Source of the DNA: Halobacteriovorax sp. | GTDB taxonomy: Bacteria > Bdellovibrionota > Bacteriovoracia > Bacteriovoracales > Bacteriovoracaceae | Direction: 5' to 3' | Assembly (NCBI GenBank): GCA_002686115.1 | Contig: NZAF01000192.1 | Coordinates: forward strand, 1 to 11,991 | DNA: 11,991 nucleotides | In this document: piece by piece, positions 6,545 through 11,991 of the stretch | How positions within the stretch are numbered: the first letter of the stretch is position 1 | How the letters are laid out: every line of letters starts with the position of its first letter | The notes under the pieces: generated by a model | The model's database searches: none | Told to the model about the DNA's origin: nothing | What the model saw: only the letters and a program-made list of their open reading frames with translations | Made by a program: the position numbers and the translations under genes

Positions 6545-7299
6545 ATAAAGTTTTTTATTTTAGATACAAGCCATGGACCATCATCTAATGGGATATCATG
6601 ACCTGCGCTTGAGTGCAGTTCTAGGCTTGCATTATATTTATCTGCGAGTTTTTTTGAACAATTAAAATCTACCATTCTGTCTGCTTTAGAGGCTATGAAA
6701 AATAAATTGGCATGCAGCTTCTTTGGAGATGAGTTCTTTGCTGCCCACACAAGTTGTTTGATCATATTTTTTAGACTCATGGGGTTTTCGTTTTTTACTC
6801 TTGCAAAACATGATGAGACTTCTTGAATCTTATCTTCGTTTAAAAGATTTGTGACAAAACTTAAGATTAACTTTTCAGCGTCGTTGGCATTTCTTTTAAA
6901 AGGGACACTTAGAACATCTTTCCAAATCTTTAACTGCATTCTGTGATGAATTGGCGATAAGTCTCTGGCCGAGCTATTAATAATAACCGTAGAGTCAATT
7001 GCATTTGGAAAAGCCTCTAGATAGCGAAGAGCAACCATTCCCCCAAGGGAGATCGTCACGATATGCCATGAGCCCGCATAATCTTTCTTAAACTTCTCAA
7101 CTTGAGAATTTAAAAAGTTTACTAAGGGTTTTGTTTTAAGTGGAAACTCTACGTTTGAATACTTTCCGGCCCCAGGGAGCTCCAAGTGAAAAATTCGATA
7201 CTCATCATTTCCTGCTTGAAGCTTCTCTGGAAAATCATACCAATGGGCCTTTTCTCTAGTAAGCCCTCTTAAAAGAAGTATATTCTTCTTCTCACTCAC
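6541..7299 (-). CDS. Alpha/beta-fold hydrolase
   Basis: This is a 252-residue cytoplasmic alpha/beta hydrolase with no signal peptide. It opens with ILLLRGLTREKAHW (7-20), where many relatives have H-G near the oxyanion hole. The LPGAGK loop (41-46) follows, then the nucleophile elbow TISLGG (82-87) with S84 as nucleophile. That elbow has Thr where the classic G-x-S-x-G has its first Gly. The likely acid is D207 (SKADRMVD) and the base H234 (SAGHDIP), so the triad looks complete. The substrate cannot be read from sequence; esterase or thioesterase activity is typical of the family. It starts with GTG and overlaps the end of the nuclease-like gene by 8 bp (GTGAGTGA), with only a weak ribosome-binding site, so translation is probably coupled. 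It is the last gene of a leftward operon and ends inside the RlmL-like stop codon. Confidence 0.9.
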   Translation of the reverse strand: MSEKKNILLLRGLTREKAHWYDFPEKLQAGNDEYRIFHLELPGAGKYSNVEFPLKTKPLVNFLNSQVEKFKKDYAGSWHIVTISLGGMVALRYLEAFPNAIDSTVIINSSARDLSPIHHRMQLKIWKDVLSVPFKRNANDAEKLILSFVTNLLNEDKIQEVSSCFARVKNENPMSLKNMIKQLVWAAKNSSPKKLHANLFFIASKADRMVDFNCSKKLADKYNASLELHSSAGHDIPLDDGPWLVSKIKNFI

Positions 7300-8113
7300 T
7301 TTTAAAGTTCTCAGTGAGCTTCATGGCAAGGTTTGGTAGAGAGTACTTCATCAGAGCACTCACGTTTATCACCTTATCACTATGCTTAGCTGATTTTGAA
7401 AAGAAGTAACTTGATATATCCACGTCTTTTAAAAAAATCGTATGTCCCTTAGTTGAAAACTTTCTTAAAATAAAATCTGAGTCTAAGAAGCAAACTTCCC
7501 TAATCATCAAATTTCTAGCAAGATAGATAACAATGACATAATCACTTAAATCAACAAGAGACTTTCTAAGCTTCACACCTTTTGGCGAAGTTTTATCTCC
7601 CCAAACAACTTTTACTTCAACCCTCTTATCATCGATAAAAAAGTCAAAGCCTCTTTGAGAAGTAGATCTCTTTTGAATAAGGCCAAAGATACACTTTGCA
7701 AGCCACTCCCCGAGTTGAACAGGAAGCTTTTTTCCATTAAAAAGAATTTTTTGATCTCTAAGGATTTCATAACTCTTATTAACAGTCTCTATTGCATCAA
7801 AAATACTTTTGTTATCAGGAATATGAAGAAACAGGGTATTCTTTGCATGAATCCTCTTTAGTTTTCTAGAAAACTGTTTCTCATACCAAGAAGAAAAATT
7901 ATCATCTCCAATCAAATCTAGAGAATCATAGATATAGCCCTTTTTTAAAAGAGCATCAGTATTAAAACCATCTACTTTCTTCTCTAAATAACTAATCGGT
8001 GCGTATTGATCATTATCAATCACGATATATATATTGTCTTTGTAATAATCAGTTCGACCATGTGTCTCTTTATTAAAGGCACGTATCTGACTTTCTAGAT
8101 TATCCATATCCAT
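7292..8113 (-). CDS. PD-(D/E)XK nuclease-like protein of unknown role
   Basis: I do not recognise this 273-residue protein as a named family, but its middle has the layout of a PD-(D/E)XK nuclease core. It shows a helix with E136 (LGEWLAKCIFG), then GFDFFIDDKRVEVKV (155-169) with D157 and the E-x-K pair E166/K168 nine residues apart, then a strand-rich tail ending near DSDFILRKFS. This matches the helix-Glu, Asp, ExK pattern of metal-dependent nucleases, including many restriction and Holliday-junction enzymes. Residues 1-130, predicted mixed alpha/beta, have no known match I can name and may recognise DNA or a partner. There is no signal peptide, so it is cytoplasmic. It lies 40 bp after the acyl-CoA dehydrogenase with no terminator between, and overlaps the hydrolase start by 8 bp. 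An ATG at 8107 is an alternative start. No methyltransferase accompanies it. Confidence 0.85.
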   Translation of the reverse strand: MDMDNLESQIRAFNKETHGRTDYYKDNIYIVIDNDQYAPISYLEKKVDGFNTDALLKKGYIYDSLDLIGDDNFSSWYEKQFSRKLKRIHAKNTLFLHIPDNKSIFDAIETVNKSYEILRDQKILFNGKKLPVQLGEWLAKCIFGLIQKRSTSQRGFDFFIDDKRVEVKVVWGDKTSPKGVKLRKSLVDLSDYVIVIYLARNLMIREVCFLDSDFILRKFSTKGHTIFLKDVDISSYFFSKSAKHSDKVINVSALMKYSLPNLAMKLTENFKSE

Positions 8114-8153
8114 ATGTAACTCACTTTTTATGAAATTAATTCGTAACTAGCAA

Positions 8154-9887
8154 TTAAACTGACATCGTCGTCAGATCTTCCTCAAAATTGAGGACACTAT
8201 TTGCTAGCCCTATATTTCTTGTGAGCTGATACTGGCAAAAGACTTTAAAGTCATCCATTTTAGATTGGTAATATTTTTTAAGGTCACCTTCAGCGCTATC
8301 AATCTTCTTCTTGGCAATACAAGCATGCTCAAGAAGTAACCAAGCAACAACTAGGTTTCCACAGTAATTCATAAAATCAGTAGCGTGAGCAAGAACAGCA
8401 CCCTCATTCTTATCCATCATCTGTTTACCCATTTTTTTAACAACGAGCTCACTCATCTCCATTGATTTTCCAATCATGCTTACTTCATGTGGCCATGATT
8501 TTACTTCTTCAGAATTCATAATGGCCTTCATCTTCTCCCCAACAGAGAAGAATGTTTTTGCTTCATCTTTAAGAATTTTTCTCATGACAAAGTCAATTGC
8601 CTGAATTCCATTAGTACCTTCATAGATTGAAGCAATTTTAGTATCTCTAATAAATTGCTCAATTCCGTATTCTGTACAATAACCATATCCACCGTGAACT
8701 TGGACAGCATCTACTGAAACATTAAATCCTTCATCAGACATAAATGCCTTACAAATAGGAGTGAAAAATGCGATTTCTGCTTCAGCATTCTTATCACCCT
8801 TTTCAGCTGCATCAAAAAGATTAGCAGTATATAAACCAAGAGCTCTTAAACCTCTTGCCGTTGATCTCATCTTTATAAGAGTTCTCTTAACGTCTGGAAG
8901 ATTAATAATTTCTGTTCCAAACTGACCTCTTTCTCTTGCATATTGCTCAGTAAGCATGAAAGCAAGATTGGCCTGAGACTCACCTTGAAGACCACAAAGA
9001 AGTCTTGCTTCATTCATCATGATAAACATATTCATGATACCTTGGTGTTCTTTACCAATCATCTCACCATAACATTTTTCATCCTGGCCAAATGTTAACT
9101 CACATGTCGCAGATCCATGAATCCCCATTTTCTCTTCAATCTTTGTACACTTAACACCATTATAATCACCGACTGTTCCATCATCATTAATTCTAAATCT
9201 TGGAACAATAAAAAGAGAAAGACCTTTAACTCCTTCAGGTGAACCAGGAGTTCTTGCAAGCACAAGGTGAACATTATTTTCATAAAGATCACTTTCTCCA
9301 CTTGAAATAAAAATCTTAACTCCATTAATTTCATATCGCCCATCATCTGTTGGTTTTGCTGTTGTTTTTGAAGCTCCAACATCTGAACCAGCACCTGGTT
9401 CTGTTAAACACATTGTCCCGCCCCAAGAGCCTTCCATCATCTTAGGGATAAAAAGATCTTTTTGTTCCTGACTACCAACTTTATGAATAACGTTCATAGC
9501 ACCTTGAGTAAGACCAAAGTACATTGACCAACCAACGTTTGCACCAATTGCCAGTGAGTAACATGCAACTTTAACAGCATGAGGAGCTGGCATTCCACCA
9601 ATATCTTCTGGATAACCTAATGCGTACCATCCATTTTCATAGAAATTCTTATTAAGTGGTTTGAAAACTTCAGGAACTCGAACATGCCCATCAACAAGTT
9701 TCACACCGATCTCGTCTCCAGGAACTCTTGTAGGATAAATTTCATTACCTACAAATTTATCGAATTGATCGACGATGTCTCTAAGTTCAGCTTCTCCGTA
9801 GCCAAGCTCTTTAGCTTCTTCCTGAACACCACAAAAATCAAAGAGATTAAAATAAATGTCTTGTAAGTCTGTTTTGTAAACTGCCAT
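8154..9887 (-). CDS. Acyl-CoA dehydrogenase of the long (about 580-residue) type
   Basis: This FAD enzyme oxidises an acyl-CoA to the trans-2-enoyl-CoA and passes electrons to electron-transfer flavoprotein. Over 577 residues it shows an N-terminal helical domain, CLTEPGAGSDVGASKTT (160-176) and KIFISSGESD (191-200) for flavin contact, a central beta domain, and the C-terminal helices with QVHGGYGYCTEYGIEQFIRD (396-415). The catalytic base is E423 in IYEGTNGIQ. An extra C-terminal helical domain (about 445-577) makes it longer than the usual 380-residue enzymes and places it in the AcdA/DmdC-like branch, whose members act on varied substrates including 3-methylmercaptopropionyl-CoA. The true substrate cannot be told here. 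The ATG at 9887 has a strong AAGGA site 6 bases upstream. It probably leads an operon with the nuclease-like and hydrolase genes. Confidence 0.96.
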   Translation of the reverse strand: MAVYKTDLQDIYFNLFDFCGVQEEAKELGYGEAELRDIVDQFDKFVGNEIYPTRVPGDEIGVKLVDGHVRVPEVFKPLNKNFYENGWYALGYPEDIGGMPAPHAVKVACYSLAIGANVGWSMYFGLTQGAMNVIHKVGSQEQKDLFIPKMMEGSWGGTMCLTEPGAGSDVGASKTTAKPTDDGRYEINGVKIFISSGESDLYENNVHLVLARTPGSPEGVKGLSLFIVPRFRINDDGTVGDYNGVKCTKIEEKMGIHGSATCELTFGQDEKCYGEMIGKEHQGIMNMFIMMNEARLLCGLQGESQANLAFMLTEQYARERGQFGTEIINLPDVKRTLIKMRSTARGLRALGLYTANLFDAAEKGDKNAEAEIAFFTPICKAFMSDEGFNVSVDAVQVHGGYGYCTEYGIEQFIRDTKIASIYEGTNGIQAIDFVMRKILKDEAKTFFSVGEKMKAIMNSEEVKSWPHEVSMIGKSMEMSELVVKKMGKQMMDKNEGAVLAHATDFMNYCGNLVVAWLLLEHACIAKKKIDSAEGDLKKYYQSKMDDFKVFCQYQLTRNIGLANSVLNFEEDLTTMSV

Positions 9888-9929
9888 AAGTCTTCCTTAA
9901 ATTAAATAAATTAAATATAAATCCCTATA

Positions 9930-9935
9930 ATTATA
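9930..9935 (-). promoter_or_regulatory. Likely -10 element of the acyl-CoA dehydrogenase operon
   Basis: The minus strand reads CTTGTATAAT, a perfect TATAAT with TG just before it. Transcription would start near 9923, leaving a leader of about 36 bases that carries the AAGGA ribosome-binding site. No convincing -35 is visible at 16-18 bases. Confidence 0.5.
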
Positions 9936-9960
9936 CAAGAAAACTTAAAAAGGTTCTAGC

Positions 9961-9991
9961 TGACAAAGAATAAAAAAAGCATAGTGTTAAA
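9961..9991 (+). repeat. Decayed copy of the neighbouring terminator arm
   Basis: AATAAAAAAAGCATAGTGTTAAA (core 9969-9991) is nearly identical to AATAAAAAAGCACGGTGTTAAA at 10049-10070, differing by one extra A and TA for CG. Flanking TGACA/TGGCA extends the match to about 30 bases. Here the second arm of the hairpin is missing, so it cannot fold as a terminator. It is probably a duplication remnant in the 217-bp gap 9888-10104, which otherwise holds only the promoter and the terminator. Confidence 0.5.
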
Positions 9992-10051
9992 TTCATCTAA
10001 CTTTTTAAACTTCCTTCTAGAGGGGGCTTACAAGAATTGTTGGCAGAAAAT

Positions 10052-10083
10052 AAAAAAGCACGGTGTTAAAACCGTGCTTTTTT
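10052..10083 (-). terminator. Rho-independent terminator of the lipoprotein gene
   Basis: A perfect 13-bp stem, AAAAAAGCACGGT with ACCGTGCTTTTTT, flanks a 6-base loop. It lies 22 bases beyond the lipoprotein stop. With A6 on one side and T6 on the other it can work in both directions, but only the leftward lipoprotein gene reads into it here. Confidence 0.92.
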
Positions 10084-10104
10084 GTAGGATTAATTAAAAG
10101 ACTC

Positions 10105-10776
10105 TTATTTGTTGTTTATGTAATTGAATGCTCTATAAACTTTGTATGACTTTATCTGATTATTTTCTATATTTGCAACCGTAATTGGATTAGCAACAAT
10201 TGGATAGTTAAAGTCAATTGTATAAAGTTGGTTATTATAAATGAAGTTAATACCCTCATTACCATTTATTAACTGATGATTAGTTCCATTATCAAAGAGT
10301 TCAAGTAGCTTAGTCTGAATCGCAGCTTTCGAATTACCATATTCAGATTCTGAATTACCATTGCTATAATCTTTTCTTTCGATAGGATTATTGTTGTCAC
10401 AATCTTGTGTTCTATTTGTATAATCAAAAATCCACCACTCACCTGTTTTCTCTACTAGCTCACAATTAGTAAATAAATATGTGAAACCGTAAATAGCATC
10501 ACTCGGTAGGTTTTGATACTGAAATACATTCTTTGAAGTTTCATAATCTGGTTTAACAAATGACATCGATTTAATGAGTGATCTGAAGTCATCTTTAGAA
10601 GTTGCAGCTCGATGGGAGCCTTCACCAGTATTACTTCCTAAAACATTTGGTGTTTGTGGTGTTTGGGTCTCTACAACCGGTGGAGTTCCACCTCCATTAT
10701 CATCACTACCACAAGAAACTAATGTCGCTGAAAACATTAATGCCATCGCACATAAAATTAAATTTCTCTTTTTCAT
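10105..10776 (-). CDS. Predicted lipoprotein of unknown function
   Basis: This is a 223-residue exported lipoprotein. MKKRN is followed by a hydrophobic stretch and the lipobox L-V-S-C, with C22 as the acylated residue and G-S-D-D after it. A flexible linker rich in Gly, Pro and Thr (24-60) leads to a globular part (about 61-223) full of Asn, Asp and aromatic residues. That part contains GEWWIFDYTNRTQDCDN (112-128) and two cysteines (C105 and C126) that could pair. I recognise no domain. The +2 residue is not Asp, so sorting to the outer membrane is possible. The ATG has a GGGAG ribosome-binding site about 8 bases upstream. It is monocistronic: a strong terminator follows, and a sigma-54-like element lies 54-70 bases upstream. 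Confidence 0.88.
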   Translation of the reverse strand: MKKRNLILCAMALMFSATLVSCGSDDNGGGTPPVVETQTPQTPNVLGSNTGEGSHRAATSKDDFRSLIKSMSFVKPDYETSKNVFQYQNLPSDAIYGFTYLFTNCELVEKTGEWWIFDYTNRTQDCDNNNPIERKDYSNGNSESEYGNSKAAIQTKLLELFDNGTNHQLINGNEGINFIYNNQLYTIDFNYPIVANPITVANIENNQIKSYKVYRAFNYINNK

Positions 10777-10829
10777 AACTCACTCCCAAAATGCAGTTAA
10801 TTCAATCTAAATAAATATGCATTCTTATA

Positions 10830-10846
10830 TCCAAGAATCGTGCCAA
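10830..10846 (-). promoter_or_regulatory. Sigma-54-like promoter element upstream of the lipoprotein gene
   Basis: The minus strand reads TTGGCACGATTCTTGGA. The -24 part TTGGCACG is a full match to the RpoN consensus (YTGGCACG), and the spacing to the -12 part is right (10 bases between the two dinucleotides). The -12 part is TTGGA instead of TTGCA/T, a mismatch at a conserved base. Transcription would start near 10819, giving a leader of about 43 bases. A sigma-70 -10-like TATAAG (10824-10829) overlaps downstream as an alternative. Confidence 0.4.
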
Positions 10847-10934
10847 AATGTTTGTTTGTATTTATAGTGAGTTAGCCAAACACCTAGCATATAGAAATGT
10901 CTAAAATTAAGACACTTGATTAAAATCTTGTATT

Positions 10935-10970
10935 TTTTATGGCCACTTATATGAATACCTGGCCATAAAA
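10935..10970. repeat. Perfect 11-bp inverted repeat upstream of the metallopeptidase gene
   Basis: TTTTATGGCCA (10935-10945) and TGGCCATAAAA (10960-10970) are exact reverse complements around a 14-base spacer. No T-run follows directly on the plus strand, so it is a poor terminator. Its position 45-80 bases before the metallopeptidase start suggests an operator or leader hairpin. The rest of the 238-bp gap 10777-11014 holds the sigma-54-like site and AT-rich DNA. Confidence 0.5.
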
Positions 10971-11014
10971 CTATCTATATTTTTTTCATTTATTAACATC
11001 TTGAAGTGATTTCA

Positions 11015-11983
11015 ATGTATGTTCACTACATGATTTTAAAGACTTTAGCCCTCACTCTATTCTCAACTGCATTTGCCTTTAATCAGCAAGCACTAGATCT
11101 TAATAAGACTTGTGGAGATTTTGAAAATTTCTATCATGCCTATCAGATTGACAGTTTTAAGCAGTATATCTCGTGCGCTAAAATCGATGAGTACGATAAT
11201 ATGATTAATAGTATCGGGAACTTCTCCCCATATAAGCCAAAGATCTCAGTTCTTATTCATAAAAGTTCTGGTAACGCCTCTTTTGATTATGGTGGTAATA
11301 TCTCTGTTCCTGCATCTCTCGTATTTTCAGGAAAATATGGAACAAGAATTTTTGGAGATATCTCAGGCATTCCAGCTATCTTTGCTCATGAATACGGTCA
11401 TGCCATTTTTGCTGAGGCCCTAAAAGATAAAGACTTTTATACAAGTTTTCATAAACTTTCAAAGTCTATCTCCCAATTAAGAACTCTTCTTGTTGGCGAA
11501 TATGTTGAAGGTAGTTCATATCGAAGAGTTGACTACATTAAATCAAGATCAAAAGAGCTTAAAGAGAAAAGAAAAAAGGTCTTATCAAATTCAAAAATTA
11601 GATTCATCTCAGCTTACAATGAGCTATTCTCTGATGTTGTCGCAACATACCAGTCAAATAATAAGTCTGCGATTACAAACGCACTCTATCATCATGATGT
11701 TAGTGACAAAGAGTACATGAATCTACTCGCCAGAAGTCTTGTGGAAAGAGATCATTCAAACTTAAGCTACCGCTCAGTCCATACATACTTTGCAGAAACA
11801 AGGACCTATATTGGTACTAATTTTTGGCCTTCAAGTCAGGAACAAAAAGAGGAGTATCTAAGTATTATACTTCGCGCGATCATGCTTGAAATTGATGAAA
11901 AATTTGAAAAATCAAATGAACATACTGCAAAAACTCTTAATAAGGGACTAATTGAGAGATTAGAGGGGCTTAAACCTCTTTAA
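11015..11983 (+). CDS. Exported HExxH zinc metallopeptidase-like protein
   Basis: This is a predicted secreted or periplasmic zinc protease. From the ATG at 11015 the N-terminus MYVHYMILK leads into a hydrophobic core and a cleavage site after AFA, a signal peptide of about 21 residues. An in-frame GTG at 11006 and an ATG at 11030 are alternatives; I chose 11015 because GAAG lies suitably upstream, though the site is weak. The zinc motif is HEYGH (125-129; zinc ligands H125 and H129, general base E126). NELFSD (202-207) offers E203 as third ligand, as in gluzincins, with D207 after it. Two cysteines (33 and 54) in the mature N-terminus could form a disulfide. A Lys/Arg/Glu-rich stretch lies near 175-190. 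I cannot name the family, and the target may be peptide or cell-wall material. It is divergent from the lipoprotein gene. Confidence 0.85.
   Translation: MYVHYMILKTLALTLFSTAFAFNQQALDLNKTCGDFENFYHAYQIDSFKQYISCAKIDEYDNMINSIGNFSPYKPKISVLIHKSSGNASFDYGGNISVPASLVFSGKYGTRIFGDISGIPAIFAHEYGHAIFAEALKDKDFYTSFHKLSKSISQLRTLLVGEYVEGSSYRRVDYIKSRSKELKEKRKKVLSNSKIRFISAYNELFSDVVATYQSNNKSAITNALYHHDVSDKEYMNLLARSLVERDHSNLSYRSVHTYFAETRTYIGTNFWPSSQEQKEEYLSIILRAIMLEIDEKFEKSNEHTAKTLNKGLIERLEGLKPL
11962..11983 (+). terminator. Weak possible terminator over the end of the metallopeptidase gene
   Basis: AGAGG (11962-11966) pairs with CCTCT (11975-11979) and is followed by TTTAAA, overlapping the stop codon. The 5-bp stem is short and the T-run minimal, and the window ends 8 bases later, so it cannot be judged well. 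Confidence 0.2.
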
Positions 11984-11991
11984 ATACTGCA

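Noticed and set aside
7292..8113. Type II restriction-modification system
   Set aside because: The nuclease-like motif is present, but no DNA methyltransferase lies nearby; the only methyltransferase in the window is an RNA-type THUMP enzyme in a separate transcript.
9095..9394. 99-codon open frame inside the acyl-CoA dehydrogenase
   Set aside because: It lies in another frame of the same strand, with biased Leu/Met/Gln content and no motif; the dehydrogenase frame is intact across it.
10935..10990. Terminator before the metallopeptidase gene
   Set aside because: The inverted repeat is strong, but the first T-run comes about nine bases after the stem, and no gene reads rightward into it.

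Overview
The window is a compact, AT-rich stretch of a Gram-negative bacterial chromosome. It holds nine complete protein genes and the 3' part of a tenth, with gaps never above about 240 bases. I see no RNA genes, insertion sequences, phage genes or CRISPR array. The low GC content, the type II signal peptide with a lipobox, the large kinase/AAA/histidine-kinase hybrid, the secreted HExxH protein and the dehydrogenase of the roughly 580-residue branch would fit a marine delta-like lineage such as the Bdellovibrionota (Bacteriovorax/Halobacteriovorax). That placement is an inference from overall character and is not proven by a marker gene.

Layout, left to right. (1) Bases 1-1761 (+) are the C-terminal part of a large sensor protein: an end-of-repeat helical region, GAF, coiled coil, HisKA and HATPase domains. 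The frame is open to the left edge, so the gene starts outside the window. (2) A leftward block follows: sahH (S-adenosylhomocysteine hydrolase) with its own strong terminator, then rpiB (ribose-5-phosphate isomerase B) and a multi-pass membrane protein of unknown function, which are 6 bp apart. (3) A 163-bp divergent control region separates sahH from a rightward pair: an APH-fold kinase resembling type II homoserine kinase, and an RlmL-like THUMP/methyltransferase whose start overlaps the kinase by 11 bp. (4) A second leftward block reads acyl-CoA dehydrogenase, then a PD-(D/E)XK nuclease-like protein, then an alpha/beta hydrolase. The last two overlap by 8 bp and are probably translationally coupled. 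(5) An isolated leftward lipoprotein gene with a bidirectional-looking terminator is followed by a divergent rightward gene for an exported HExxH metallopeptidase.

Most genes are housekeeping or central metabolism: methyl-cycle recycling by SahH, pentose phosphate by RpiB, rRNA methylation, and acyl-CoA oxidation. The parts that merit a second look are the nuclease-like/hydrolase pair, the structured sahH leader, the apparently leaderless kinase transcript, a sigma-54-like site before the lipoprotein, a decayed duplicate of a terminator, and the exported metallopeptidase. I did not find a convincing complete new system. The overlapping nuclease-like/hydrolase pair is the best candidate for one.
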